Assembly (NCBI GenBank): GCA_020024455.1
Contig: JAHHTU010000016.1
Coordinates: forward strand, 1-47,532
DNA: 47,532 nucleotides
DNA from: Anaerotignum sp.
Lineage (GTDB): Bacteria > Bacillota > Clostridia > Lachnospirales > Anaerotignaceae
Direction of reading: 5' to 3'
In this document: positions 28,655 through 37,237 of the stretch, one piece after another
Numbering within the stretch: position 1 is the stretch's first letter
Layout: the number at the start of each line of letters is the position of its first letter
Translations under genes and position numbers: made by a program
The notes under the pieces: generated by a model
The model's database searches: none
The model's input: only the letters and a program-made list of their open reading frames with translations
Told to the model about the DNA's origin: nothing

Positions 28655-30634
28655 ATGCATATCGACCAACTGACAGTAAATACACTGCGTTTTCTTTCTG
28701 CGGAAGCAATACAAAAAGCAAACAGCGGTCACCCCGGTTTGCCTTTGGGTGCGGCACCGGCAGCATATGCTTTGTGGGCAAAAGAATTGAAGGTAAATCC
28801 TGCAAATCCAAACTGGGACGATAGAGACCGTTTCGTATTGTCCGCAGGTCATGGCTCTGCATTGTTATATTCTTTGTTGCACGTGTTTGGATATGGATTG
28901 ACCATCTCAGATTTGCAAAATTTCAGACAGAGAAATTCTTTGACACCCGGTCACCCCGAATATAAACACACTGTTGGCGTAGAAACCACCACAGGCCCTT
29001 TGGGACAAGGGATTGCAAATGCTGTGGGTATGGCTTTGGCAGAAAAACATTTGGCAGCAAAATTTAACACACCACAACATAAAGTGGTAGACCATTACAC
29101 ATATGCATTGTGCGGTGACGGTTGTTTGCAAGAAGGGGTTGCATCAGAAGCAGCTTCTTTGGCAGCAACTATGGGATTGTCAAAATTGGTGATTTTATAT
29201 GATAGAAACAAGATTACCATTGAAGGCAGCACAGACGATGCATTCACAGAGGACGTGATGAAACGTTTTGCAGCATATGGCTGGGACGTTGCAGAAGTCA
29301 AAGATGGCAATGATATTGATGCCATTACAGCAGCAATCGAAGCGGCAAAACAGACAGACAAGCCCTCTTTGATACAGATTTGTACACAAATCGGTTTCGG
29401 CGCACCAAACAAACAAGGCAAAGCATCTGCACACGGTGAACCTTTGGGCGAAGAAGAAATCAAACTGACAAAAGAAAATTTGGGTTGGACATATACAGAA
29501 CCTTTCTTTGTGCCAGAAGAAGTCAAAGCACATATCGCAGATTGGAAAGCAGAATGTGACAAAAAAGAAAACGCATGGAAAGAACTGTTTGCAGATTACG
29601 AAAAACAATATCCCGCATTGGCAAAAGAATATGCACAGTGGCATAGCACAGAGTTGGCTGTGGATTTGTTGCATGATGAAGATTTTTGGAAAGATGAGGG
29701 CGATATTGCAACACGTGCAACATCTGAAAAAGTATTGCAAAAAGTTGCCAAAGTCGTACCAAACCTGTTCGGTGGCTCTGCGGATTTGGGCCCTTCCAAC
29801 AAGTCTGTGATGAAAGAAAGAACCTATTACAGCAAAGAAACACCAGAAGGCTCCAATGTGCATTTTGGTATCCGTGAATTTGCGATGACAGCGATTGCAA
29901 ACGGTATCGCTGTGCATGGTGGCTTAAGACCTTATATTGCAGGTTTCTTTGTGTTCAGTGATTACATGAAGGCAGGCTTGCGTATGGAAAGCTTAATGGG
30001 CTTGCCTGTGATTAGTATTTTCACACATGACAGCATTGGGGTTGGGGAAGACGGCCCAACACACCAACCAATCGAACATTTGGCAATGTTGAGAAGTTTG
30101 CCAAACTACATTGTATTCCGTCCTTGCGATACCAGAGAAACCGCAGCAGGTTGGTACACCGCTTTGACAAAAAGTACAACACCAACCGCTTTGATTTTGT
30201 CCAGACAGAACTTGCCTGCATTGGAAGGTACTGGCAAAGAGGCTCTCAAAGGTGCTTATGTGTTGCGTGATTGCGAAGGCACACCTGACATCTTGTTGAT
30301 GGCAAGCGGTTCCGAAGTGGAATTGATTGCAAAAGCATATGATGTGTTAAAAGAAAAAGGCATCAAAGCAAGAGTGATTAGTATGCCAAGCTGGGAATTG
30401 TTCGCAGAGCAAAGTGCAGCATACAAAGAAAGTGTATTGCCAAACAATGTACGTGCAAGACTGGCTGTGGAAGCAGCTTCCGATTTTGGTTGGCATCAAT
30501 TTGTCGGTTTAGATGGCGATGTGATTACCATGAACGGTTTTGGCGCATCTGCACCTGCAAAAGAATTGTTTAAGGACTTTGGTTTCACTGTGGAGCACGT
30601 TGTGGAAAAAGCAATGGCTTTGGTGAAAGCATAA
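28655..30634 (+). CDS. tkt: Transketolase
   Basis: A thiamine-diphosphate enzyme of 659 aa, moving two-carbon units in the non-oxidative pentose phosphate pathway. KANSGHPGLPLGAAP opens it. The ThDP motif runs GDGCLQEGVASEAASLA to NKITIEG, the pyrimidine domain has FGIREFAMTAIANGI and HDSIGVGEDGPTHQP, and a C-terminal domain follows. The ATG at 28655 follows TAGGAGGT. It lies 50 nt after tal and is probably in the same transcript, making a two-gene pentose phosphate unit. Confidence 0.97.
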   Translation: MHIDQLTVNTLRFLSAEAIQKANSGHPGLPLGAAPAAYALWAKELKVNPANPNWDDRDRFVLSAGHGSALLYSLLHVFGYGLTISDLQNFRQRNSLTPGHPEYKHTVGVETTTGPLGQGIANAVGMALAEKHLAAKFNTPQHKVVDHYTYALCGDGCLQEGVASEAASLAATMGLSKLVILYDRNKITIEGSTDDAFTEDVMKRFAAYGWDVAEVKDGNDIDAITAAIEAAKQTDKPSLIQICTQIGFGAPNKQGKASAHGEPLGEEEIKLTKENLGWTYTEPFFVPEEVKAHIADWKAECDKKENAWKELFADYEKQYPALAKEYAQWHSTELAVDLLHDEDFWKDEGDIATRATSEKVLQKVAKVVPNLFGGSADLGPSNKSVMKERTYYSKETPEGSNVHFGIREFAMTAIANGIAVHGGLRPYIAGFFVFSDYMKAGLRMESLMGLPVISIFTHDSIGVGEDGPTHQPIEHLAMLRSLPNYIVFRPCDTRETAAGWYTALTKSTTPTALILSRQNLPALEGTGKEALKGAYVLRDCEGTPDILLMASGSEVELIAKAYDVLKEKGIKARVISMPSWELFAEQSAAYKESVLPNNVRARLAVEAASDFGWHQFVGLDGDVITMNGFGASAPAKELFKDFGFTVEHVVEKAMALVKA

Positions 30635-30662
30635 ATTTTATAATACGATAAATATATGCAAT

Positions 30663-30703
30663 AAGGAGAATAGTTTGAAAAAAATATTCTCCTTTGTTGT
30701 TTT
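30663..30703 (+). terminator. Terminator after transketolase
   Basis: A 10-bp stem AAGGAGAATA/TATTCTCCTT (30663-30672 and 30685-30694) with a 12-nt loop, followed by TGTTGTTTTTT. Confidence 0.8.
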
Positions 30704-30723
30704 TTGGAAAGGTGTGACAATAT

Positions 30724-31281
30724 ATGCGTGCATTTATTGCGATTGGATTAGAAGAAGAAGTAAAAGATTGCTTGGAAGAAGCACAAAAACAAGCACAAAC
30801 TATTTGTAAGAAAGGAAATTATACACCAAAAGAAAATTTCCATATTACATTGCACTTTTTAGGGGAAATCCATACAGATGATATTGAATATTTACACATG
30901 GCAATGGCGGAAACAGCAAGATTTCAAAGAGCATTTTCATTGAAATTGGATAGAATCGGCTTTTTCCCAAGAGGCAGAGAAGGCGTGATGTGGGCAGGCG
31001 TTGAAAAAAGCAATGATTTATTCCGTTTGTTCCATCAGTTGGAAAAAAGCTTGGGCAAACAAGGTTTTGGCAGAGAGAAAAAAGGATTAAGCCCACATAT
31101 TACATTGGGCAGAGAAGTAGAGCCATACAGAGGGTTTCAAGATGTACAGAAAAATGTGCGGCTGGAACAAAAGACCATGCGTGTGGAAAGTATCATGTTG
31201 ATGGAAAGTGTGCGTATGGGCAGGAAATTGATATATCGTCCTGTTGTGGTGCAGAAGCTCAGAGAAAATAAAAAATTCTAA
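30724..31281 (+). CDS. thpR: RNA 2',3'-cyclic phosphodiesterase (2H family)
   Basis: A 185-aa 2H-superfamily protein, formerly called 2'-5' RNA ligase, that opens 2',3'-cyclic phosphate ends of RNA. Both catalytic HxTx motifs are present: HITLHFLGE (about residue 41) and HITLGRE (about residue 126). RAFIAIGLEEEVK is the usual N-terminus. The ATG at 30724 follows GGAAAGG. It is transcribed alone after the transketolase terminator. Confidence 0.92.
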   Translation: MRAFIAIGLEEEVKDCLEEAQKQAQTICKKGNYTPKENFHITLHFLGEIHTDDIEYLHMAMAETARFQRAFSLKLDRIGFFPRGREGVMWAGVEKSNDLFRLFHQLEKSLGKQGFGREKKGLSPHITLGREVEPYRGFQDVQKNVRLEQKTMRVESIMLMESVRMGRKLIYRPVVVQKLRENKKF

Positions 31282-31582
31282 AAAACAATAAAATTTTTAT
31301 TGTATGGTAAAATTTTGAAAATGTTGATATTCTGGTATTTTATCAGCAGTTTTGTATAATACAGTGAAATTTTATTCAGTAACATAAAAAAATACCACTG
31401 GACTTTTCATTCAATCAGTATTACAATAAAAAACAAAATAGAACAAGGTAAGTTTTGCCTTGTTTTTCTGTTTTTATACGCTTTTTTGCAGGTGCAGACT
31501 GCCATTTTGCCAGAATGGATTTTGCCGCAGAAAGATGAAAATGATACTTGAATATTTTCTAATTTTTGGGAGGTAATACAAC
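31282..31582. other. Intergenic region upstream of the ACT-domain gene
   Basis: It holds an isolated TATAAT (31355-31360) without a good -35, and a terminator-like hairpin at 31442-31467 that is listed separately. A weaker stem CCATT/AATGG lies near 31502-31517. I find no recognisable riboswitch and no ORF with a ribosome binding site. A short RNA running from about 31367 to 31467 is possible but unsupported. Confidence 0.5.
31442..31467 (+). terminator. Terminator-like hairpin
   Basis: AACAAGG/CCTTGTT (31442-31448 and 31458-31464) with a 9-nt loop and a T-run, 160 nt after thpR and 115 nt before the ACT gene. Confidence 0.65.
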
Positions 31583-31855
31583 ATGAAAAAAGCAGTGATT
31601 ACAGTATTGGGTAACGACAAAGTGGGTATTATTGCAAAGGTTTGCACCTTTTTAGCCGAGGTGAACGTGAATATTTTGGATATTTCACAAACGATTTTAA
31701 GCGGATATTTTAACATGGTGATGGTTGTGGATATTACCAATATGAGCCAAAACTTTGAAAAAGTGGCAGAACAGTTGTCTGCCATTGGTGAAGAATTGGG
31801 CTTACATATCAGAATACAACACACAGAAATTTTTGATGCAATGCACCGCATTTGA
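31583..31855 (+). CDS. ACT-domain protein, UPF0237 family
   Basis: A 90-aa single ACT domain (VITVLGNDKVGIIAKVCTFLAEVNVNILDISQTILSGYFNMVMVVDI). ACT domains bind amino acids and regulate partner proteins. In Firmicutes this family is almost always encoded with a UPF0210 protein, as here 14 nt downstream, so it is probably its regulatory subunit. The ATG follows GGGAGGT. Confidence 0.92.
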   Translation: MKKAVITVLGNDKVGIIAKVCTFLAEVNVNILDISQTILSGYFNMVMVVDITNMSQNFEKVAEQLSAIGEELGLHIRIQHTEIFDAMHRI

Positions 31856-31869
31856 TGGGAGGGTTTACA

Positions 31870-33228
31870 ATGATTACAAGAAATGAAATTTTGGAAACCA
31901 ATCAAATGATTGATGATGCAAATTTGGACGTCAGAACCATTACGATGGGAATTAGTTTATTGGATTGTGCAGATGCAGATGTTGATAAATTCAATGAAAA
32001 AATTTATAACAAAATTACGACATATGCCAAAGACTTGGTCAAAGTGGGTGATGATTTGGCAAAAGAATATGGTGTGCCTGTTGTAAACAAAAGAATTTCC
32101 GTAACACCAATCGCCATTGCAGCCGCAGGTTGCAAAACAGACAGTTATGTGAGCATTGCACAGACATTGGATAAAGCAGCAAAAGCAGTGGGTGTAAACT
32201 TTATTGGTGGTTTTTCCGCTTTGGTGCAAAAAGGGTATACAGAAAGTGACAGAAAATTGATTGCTTCTATTCCGGAAGCGATGGCAGTGACAGATTTTGT
32301 TTGTTCCTCTGTAAATATTGGAACTTCCAGAAATGGCTTGAATATGGACGCTGTGAAAGAAATGGGCGAAGTTATCAAAAAAACAGCGGAATTGACAAAA
32401 GAGAAAGAATGTATCGGTTGTGCAAAATTGGTGGTATTTTGTAATGCAGTGGAAGATAACCCGTTTATGGCTGGGGCGTTCCATGGTGTTGGGGAAGCGG
32501 ATTGTGCCATCAATGTAGGGGTAAGTGGCCCCGGTGTGGTAAAAAAAGCATTGGAAGACGTGCGTGATGCTGATTTTGAAACACTTTGCGAAACGGTAAA
32601 AAATACAGCATTCAAAATTACAAGAGTTGGGCAAATGATTGCAAAAGAAGCTTCCAAAAGATTAAATGTACCATTTGGTATCATTGATTTATCATTAGCA
32701 CCAACACCGGCAGTGGGAGATAGTATTGCAGAAATTTTCCAAGAGATGGGATTGGCAGAACCCGGTGCCCCCGGTACAACTGCGGCGTTGGCATTGTTGA
32801 ATGACAATGTGAAAAAAGGCGGCGTGATGGCATCTTCTTATGTGGGTGGTCTGAGTGGGGCATTTATTCCCGTCAGCGAAGACCATGGCATGATTGAAGC
32901 GGCTGAAAAAGGTGCTTTGACATTGGAAAAATTGGAAGCGATGACTTGTGTATGTTCTGTTGGTTTGGATATGATTGCAGTACCGGGAGATACTTCTTCT
33001 GCAACATTATCCGGTATCATTGCAGATGAAGCGGCAATCGGTATGGTGAACAACAAAACAACAGCAGTGCGTATCATTCCTGTGATTGGCAGAGGTGTTG
33101 GTCAATCTGTGGAATTTGGTGGTTTATTGGGATATGCACCCATTATGGCAGTCAATCCTTACAGCTGTGAGGCATTTATTGCAAGAGGTGGTAGAATTCC
33201 TGCTCCCATTCACAGTTTCAAAAATTAA
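31870..33228 (+). CDS. UPF0210/PFL family protein
   Basis: The 452-aa length is typical of the family. Diagnostic segments are LDVRTITMGISLLDCAD, KRISVTPIAIAAAGC, GGFSALVQKG, GAFHGVGEADCAINVGVSGPGVV and PVIGRGVGQSVEFGGLLG. Homology to pyruvate formate-lyase-like folds has been suggested, but the reaction is unknown. The ATG at 31870 is preceded by GGGAGGG; six upstream codons of the ORF overlap that site. It forms an operon with the ACT protein and ends before a strong terminator. Confidence 0.93.
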   Translation: MITRNEILETNQMIDDANLDVRTITMGISLLDCADADVDKFNEKIYNKITTYAKDLVKVGDDLAKEYGVPVVNKRISVTPIAIAAAGCKTDSYVSIAQTLDKAAKAVGVNFIGGFSALVQKGYTESDRKLIASIPEAMAVTDFVCSSVNIGTSRNGLNMDAVKEMGEVIKKTAELTKEKECIGCAKLVVFCNAVEDNPFMAGAFHGVGEADCAINVGVSGPGVVKKALEDVRDADFETLCETVKNTAFKITRVGQMIAKEASKRLNVPFGIIDLSLAPTPAVGDSIAEIFQEMGLAEPGAPGTTAALALLNDNVKKGGVMASSYVGGLSGAFIPVSEDHGMIEAAEKGALTLEKLEAMTCVCSVGLDMIAVPGDTSSATLSGIIADEAAIGMVNNKTTAVRIIPVIGRGVGQSVEFGGLLGYAPIMAVNPYSCEAFIARGGRIPAPIHSFKN

Positions 33229-33238
33229 ACAAAGAGAG

Positions 33239-33268
33239 AAAAAAGGATACAATCAAGTATCCTTTTTT
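33239..33268 (+). terminator. Terminator after the UPF0210 gene
   Basis: A 12-bp stem AAAAAAGGATAC/GTATCCTTTTTT with a 6-nt loop, followed by further T residues. Confidence 0.9.
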
Positions 33269-33277
33269 TATTTTGGT

Positions 33278-33306
33278 TGAAACCTTTTTGCGATAAAAAG
33301 CGTATT
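33278..33306 (+). promoter_or_regulatory. ECF-type promoter upstream of the sigma factor gene
   Basis: TGAAAC (33278-33283), 17 nt, CGTATT (33301-33306). This resembles the TGAAAC/CGTA promoters of Bacillus ECF sigma factors and suggests autoregulation. Confidence 0.6.
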
Positions 33307-33347
33307 GGTATATGACGTCGGAACAAAAACAGATGGGAGCATACACC

Positions 33348-33887
33348 ATGACAGACAAAGAAATGATACAAAAAATCAAAAAACGAGAGGAAAAAGGTAT
33401 GGTGTGCTTGATTGCACAATATGGCAAATATGTAGCGGCAATTATTTATCAAATCAGTGGTTGCAAAAAGGAAGATGCAGAAGAAATGGCATCAGATGTG
33501 TTTGTGGCATTCTGGCAATATGCACCACGGTTTGATGAAAACAGAGCAATCAAACCATGGCTTGCAGAAACAGCAAGAAATATTGCCATTGACCATTATC
33601 GCAAAACAAAAAAGCGTGTAGGTATGATTGCATTGGAAGATTTGGGAGAGGTAGGCGAAAAAGGGGACAGCATAGAACAGCATTTGCAAAATCAAATGTT
33701 GAAAGAATCTGTTTTAGAATTACAAGAACCTGACAGAGAGATATTTACAAGATTTTATTTTTGCAATGAGAAAATAAAAGAAATTGCAGAAAAACTTTCT
33801 TTGCCACAAGCAACCGTCAAAACAAAGCTACAACGAAGTCGACATAAAATCAAAGAGGCATTTTTGAAAGGAGGTTGGGGAAAATGA
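33348..33887 (+). CDS. ECF-type RNA polymerase sigma factor
   Basis: A 179-aa sigma-70 family protein with region 2 (LIAQYGKYVAAIIYQISGCKKEDAEEMASDVFVAFWQYAPRFD, then KPWLAETARNIAIDHYRK) and region 4 (EPDREIFTRFYFCNEKIKEIAEKLSLPQATVKTKLQRSRHKIKEA). The ECF promoter would start transcription near 33313, so the ATG at 33312 is excluded. The ATG at 33348 lies 8 nt after GGGAG. Its stop overlaps the start of the membrane partner (ATGA), the usual sigma/anti-sigma arrangement. Confidence 0.92.
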   Translation: MTDKEMIQKIKKREEKGMVCLIAQYGKYVAAIIYQISGCKKEDAEEMASDVFVAFWQYAPRFDENRAIKPWLAETARNIAIDHYRKTKKRVGMIALEDLGEVGEKGDSIEQHLQNQMLKESVLELQEPDREIFTRFYFCNEKIKEIAEKLSLPQATVKTKLQRSRHKIKEAFLKGGWGK

Positions 33888-34879
33888 AACAAACAAAGGA
33901 TAACAATAGATACGATATGTTTCCTGTTGATGATATTTCCGTGGATATAGAGTTTGATGTGGAACGGATACAAGCATTGACTTTTGCAAAACTCCATACA
34001 GAACAAAAGGAGTGCAGCAAAATGAAGAAAACAAGTGTGAAAATTTTGATTGCAGCAGCATTGGTGGCTGTGCTTTCTACGACAGTATGGGCAGCGGCAA
34101 ATGTTGGTTTATTTGGAAAAGTGTTTGGTGATGTGGAGAATTTGAAAACAGAAAACGTAAAAAATGTAGGCATTACCGCAGAGAATACAGATGTGAAAAT
34201 AACGGTAGAACAGTTTGTTTCCGACGGGTATCAACAGAATATGATTGTTTCTGCCATACCAAAGACAAAAAAGATGCAAACCATATTGAAAAATTACGGG
34301 ATTTCTGCAAGTATGATATTGCCAAAAGGAGAGGAAACACTATTTTCGGGTGGTGGTATGGCGTCTTGGCAAGATAATGATGAAAATAAAATATATTATC
34401 ATATTCGCAGTGATGCCGCAGAGCAGATTGTGGGACAAACGGTCACATGGGCATTTACATGGAAAAAATGGGAGGAACAAGAACCGTTGACAGAACCATT
34501 GGAAATAAACATTCCTTATGAAAATACCATAGGAGTAGAAAAAGGGGTTACATTTTCTGGTGATTTACCGATACGGGAATTGCATTTGCGTTCATTTGGT
34601 GTTGAGGTGGTGAGTGATATATATACAGGGAAGGAATGTATCCCTGTGGTGTTGGTATGGAAAGATGGTTCTGAAAAGGTGTTGGGACATATCGAAAAAG
34701 AAGATAGACAAAATGTAAGCAGTAGCTGGTTACACAGCGGTTTTGCAAAAGATGTGGCAACGGATTTTGATGAAGAACATGGGAAAGTATATCGGTATGT
34801 ACATTTTTCTTCTATAATAGAGGTAGAAGATGTGGCAGGTGTGCGTATCCATGATACGTTGTATCCATTTGCAGAGTAA
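33884..34879 (+). CDS. Predicted anti-sigma factor, DUF4179-like membrane protein
   Basis: A 331-aa protein with a ~45-residue cytoplasmic N-terminus (acidic, DDISVDIEFDVERI), one membrane helix (about residues 50-70, VKILIAAALVAVLSTTVWAA) and a ~260-residue extracytoplasmic domain. The layout matches the DUF4179 proteins paired with ECF sigma factors in Clostridia; the N-terminus probably holds the sigma factor. The signal it senses is unknown. The ATG at 33884 overlaps the sigma stop codon and follows AAAGGAGG. Confidence 0.82.
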   Translation: MKQTKDNNRYDMFPVDDISVDIEFDVERIQALTFAKLHTEQKECSKMKKTSVKILIAAALVAVLSTTVWAAANVGLFGKVFGDVENLKTENVKNVGITAENTDVKITVEQFVSDGYQQNMIVSAIPKTKKMQTILKNYGISASMILPKGEETLFSGGGMASWQDNDENKIYYHIRSDAAEQIVGQTVTWAFTWKKWEEQEPLTEPLEINIPYENTIGVEKGVTFSGDLPIRELHLRSFGVEVVSDIYTGKECIPVVLVWKDGSEKVLGHIEKEDRQNVSSSWLHSGFAKDVATDFDEEHGKVYRYVHFSSIIEVEDVAGVRIHDTLYPFAE

Positions 34880-34892
34880 GGGAAAATGAGAT

Positions 34893-34925
34893 GCCCTTGG
34901 GAGAAACACCCTAGGGCATTTTTGT
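34893..34925 (+). terminator. Terminator of the sigma/anti-sigma operon
   Basis: ATGCCCT/AGGGCAT and GGG/CCC with one T-T mismatch (34893-34903 and 34911-34921), then TTTTT. Confidence 0.88.
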
Positions 34926-35194
34926 TTCAGAAAAAGAGTATATAATAGGAAGAAACAGGAAACAATAGTAGGGCTGGTATCAGAAGATGGCAGGTATAAT
35001 CCATATACAGAGAAAAATTGCACAACAAATAAAAGGAATAAAATGAATAAAACAACAATGATGCATAAAAACGGACTGGGAAAAGAGCGGTATGATGTAT
35101 ACACTTGTGGAATATGTCTGACATTTATCGAAAATAAGCGTTGATTTTTTATTGAAATTACAACAAAAAAACAGAAAAAAATTTTGAAAAACTA
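34926..35194 (+). other. Region before the S10 promoter, with a possible 33-aa ORF
   Basis: Mostly AT-rich DNA. The only candidate gene is 35042-35143, an ATG 5 nt after AAAGGA that gives 33 aa beginning MNKTTMMHKNGLGKERYDVY and containing a TCGIC (CxxC) motif. I see no clear promoter for it (an isolated TATAAT lies at 34943-34948). It may be spurious. Confidence 0.3.
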
Positions 35195-35223
35195 TTGCCA
35201 AATCGCAAAAAGTCGTGTATACT
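35195..35223 (+). promoter_or_regulatory. Main promoter of the S10-spc operon
   Basis: TTGCCA (35195-35200), 17 nt, TATACT (35218-35223). Predicted start near 35230. Confidence 0.8.
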
Positions 35224-35229
35224 AATTTG

Positions 35230-35477
35230 TGTTGTGACATAGAGTGTTGATACGGAAGGTTGCTGCGCACCGACAGAGAAGGGTGTAACGGTTTTTCCGA
35301 GGAGCGATGTCCAGTTCAAGAAACCGGGCGACAAGGTCACTGTGCTGAATATTAGGGAGTGTTATTTTTGAGAGGATAACTATGTGTATCTGACGTTGCG
35401 AGATACGCCCGGATAAGTGTGCAGTCACCACTTGTCGTGCTGAGAGGATAAAGTACGAAAAGGAGGGGACTTTTTTT
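35230..35477 (+). ncRNA. Long structured leader of the S10 operon (ribosomal protein leader)
   Basis: The ~248-nt untranslated leader is much more GC-rich than the DNA before it and contains GGAAGGTTGCTGCGCACC (35254-35271). This resembles the GGAAGGTTGCTGACAC block I recall upstream of rpsJ in other Firmicutes. Several short self-complementary stretches are present (for example AAACCGGGCG, CGCCCGG). In bacteria the S10 leader is a feedback target of a ribosomal protein, usually L4; that this one is so is inferred. Confidence 0.6.
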
Positions 35478-35792
35478 ATGGCTAACCCAAAAATCAGAAT
35501 CAGTCTCAAAGCTTACGATCACAAGTTGATTGACCAGTCTGCAATGCAGATTATCGAAACAGCAAAGAAAACAGGAGCACAAATCAGTGGACCTATTCCA
35601 CTGCCTACAAAAAAAGAAGTTGTAACAATCATTAGAGCGGTACACAAATACAAAGACTCCAGAGAACAGTTCGAAATGAGAACACACAAGAGATTGATTG
35701 ATATTGTAAGCCCTACTGCAAAAACAGCAGACGCTTTGAGCCGTCTGGATTTGCCCGCAGGTGTGGATATCACATTGAAAGTGATGAAATAA
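35478..35792 (+). CDS. rpsJ: 30S ribosomal protein S10
   Basis: A 104-aa head protein of the 30S subunit, also NusE of transcription antitermination complexes. IRISLKAYDHKLIDQSA, GPIPLPTKKEVVTIIR and FEMRTHKRLIDI are intact. The ATG follows AAAGGAGGGG with a long T-rich spacer. It is the first gene of the operon, with a long regulatory leader before it and an unusually long 167-nt gap to rplC. Confidence 0.98.
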   Translation: MANPKIRISLKAYDHKLIDQSAMQIIETAKKTGAQISGPIPLPTKKEVVTIIRAVHKYKDSREQFEMRTHKRLIDIVSPTAKTADALSRLDLPAGVDITLKVMK

Positions 35793-35800
35793 TCAATTTT

Positions 35801-35928
35801 GGAAATCACAGATGGTAAGCAACGACCACTGATTTCAAATAAAGAAACAATCCAAATATGGTTTATATAAGAAACACAGACAGTAAAAACTCTTATATAA
35901 ATCTAGTATGATTGCCCAAGAGGGTAAT
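35801..35928 (+). promoter_or_regulatory. Hairpin cluster between rpsJ and rplC
   Basis: Three stems: GAAATCA/TGATTTC (35802-35808 and 35830-35836); a perfect 11-bp TTTATATAAGA/TCTTATATAAA (35862-35872 and 35891-35901); and ATTGCCC/GGGTAAT with one G-U (35911-35917 and 35922-35928). None has a T-run. The last ends about 15 nt before the rplC binding site. Confidence 0.6.
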
Positions 35929-35959
35929 CCGCTGTAGAAAATTTAGGAGGTGCAACAAC

Positions 35960-36589
35960 ATGAAAAAAGCTATTATGGCTAAGAAAATCGGTATGACACA
36001 GGTTTTCGCTGAAAACGGTGCATTGGTACCCGTTACTGTGTTGGAAGCTGGCCCTTGCGTTGTAATCCAGAAAAAAACAATGGAAAACGACGGCTATGAA
36101 GCAATTCAGGTTGGTTTCAAAGATGCAAAAGCAAAACAGGTGACAAAACCTGCAAAAGGTCATTTTGACAAAGCTGGTGTAACAGCAAAAAAATATATCA
36201 AAGAATTTAGATTGGAAGATGTAAGTGCTTACGAAATCGGCGGCGAAATCAAAGCTGATGTATTTGCAGCCGGCGAAAAAGTAGATGCAAGCGGCATTTC
36301 CAAAGGGAAAGGCTTCCAGAGTACAATCAAAAGATATAATGCACAAAGAGGCCCTATGGGTCACGGTTCCAAATCTCACAGAGTTGTTGGTTCCATGGGT
36401 TCTTCCGCAACACCTAGCCGTGTAAAAAAAGGTAAAAGAATGCCTGGTCACATGGGTAGCGTGAAAGTAACTATTCAAAATCTGGAAATCGTTCGTGCTG
36501 ATGCAGAAAAGAACTTGTTGTTAATCAAAGGTGCTGTTCCAGGCCCCAAAGGTTCTGTTCTGGTAATCAAAGACAGCGTAAAGGCTTGA
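35960..36589 (+). CDS. rplC: 50S ribosomal protein L3
   Basis: A 209-aa early-assembly protein near the peptidyl transferase centre. AIMAKKIGMTQVF, SKGKGFQSTIKRYNAQRGPMGHGSKSHR and KRMPGHMG are diagnostic. The start is the ATG at 35960 after TAGGAGGT; sixteen upstream codons run through the hairpin region and are not coding. Second gene of the S10 operon. Confidence 0.97.
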   Translation: MKKAIMAKKIGMTQVFAENGALVPVTVLEAGPCVVIQKKTMENDGYEAIQVGFKDAKAKQVTKPAKGHFDKAGVTAKKYIKEFRLEDVSAYEIGGEIKADVFAAGEKVDASGISKGKGFQSTIKRYNAQRGPMGHGSKSHRVVGSMGSSATPSRVKKGKRMPGHMGSVKVTIQNLEIVRADAEKNLLLIKGAVPGPKGSVLVIKDSVKA

Positions 36590-36616
36590 TAAACTTTACG
36601 AAAGGAGGAAACTAAC

Positions 36617-37237
36617 ATGGCAAACGTTGCAGTAATGAACATGAATGGCGAACAGGTAGGAAATATCGACCTGAACGACGCTATTTTCGGTATAGAAGCA
36701 AATGAACACGTGATGCACTTGGCGGTTGTTCAGTATTTGGCAAACCAAAGACAAGGCACACAAAGCACAAAAACACGTGCAGAAGTGCGTGGCGGTGGTA
36801 GAAAACCTTGGAGACAGAAAGGTACAGGCAGAGCAAGACAAGGCTCCATTCGTTCCCCTCAATGGGTTGGCGGTGGCGTAGTATTCGCTCCAAAGCCAAG
36901 AGATTACTCTTTCAAATTGAACAAAAAAGTAAAAAGATTGGCTTTACAATCCGCACTGTCCACAAAAGTTGCAGAAGGCAAAATCATCGTTTTGGACGAA
37001 TTGAACTTGACAGAAGTTAAAACAAAAGAGATGGCAAAAGTATTGTCCAACATCAACTGCGAAAAAGCTTTGATTGTGATGGACGGTACAAACAAAAACG
37101 TAATGCTGTCCGCTAGAAACATTCCTGATGTGAAAACAGCTTGCGTAAGCACAATCAACGTTTACGACCTGTTGAAATACAATACATTGGTTGTAACAAA
37201 AGAAGCGGTAGCGAAAATCGAGGAGGTGTACGCATAA
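36617..37237 (+). CDS. rplD: 50S ribosomal protein L4
   Basis: A 206-aa protein lining the exit tunnel and, in studied bacteria, the feedback regulator of the S10 operon. The basic tunnel loop (TKTRAEVRGGGRKPWRQKGTGRARQGSIRSP) is intact. The ATG follows GAAAGGAGG. Its stop codon overlaps the rplW start by one base (TAATG), so translation is coupled. Confidence 0.98.
   Translation: MANVAVMNMNGEQVGNIDLNDAIFGIEANEHVMHLAVVQYLANQRQGTQSTKTRAEVRGGGRKPWRQKGTGRARQGSIRSPQWVGGGVVFAPKPRDYSFKLNKKVKRLALQSALSTKVAEGKIIVLDELNLTEVKTKEMAKVLSNINCEKALIVMDGTNKNVMLSARNIPDVKTACVSTINVYDLLKYNTLVVTKEAVAKIEEVYA

Noticed and set aside
31282..31582. Riboswitch before the ACT/UPF0210 operon
   Set aside because: Only simple hairpins are seen; no conserved aptamer core that I recognise.
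31957..32634. Long minus-strand ORFs inside the UPF0210 gene, and similar ones inside secY, rplB, rplC and others
   Set aside because: They lie opposite well-identified genes, are Cys/Phe/His-rich as expected from antisense translation, and lack ribosome binding sites.
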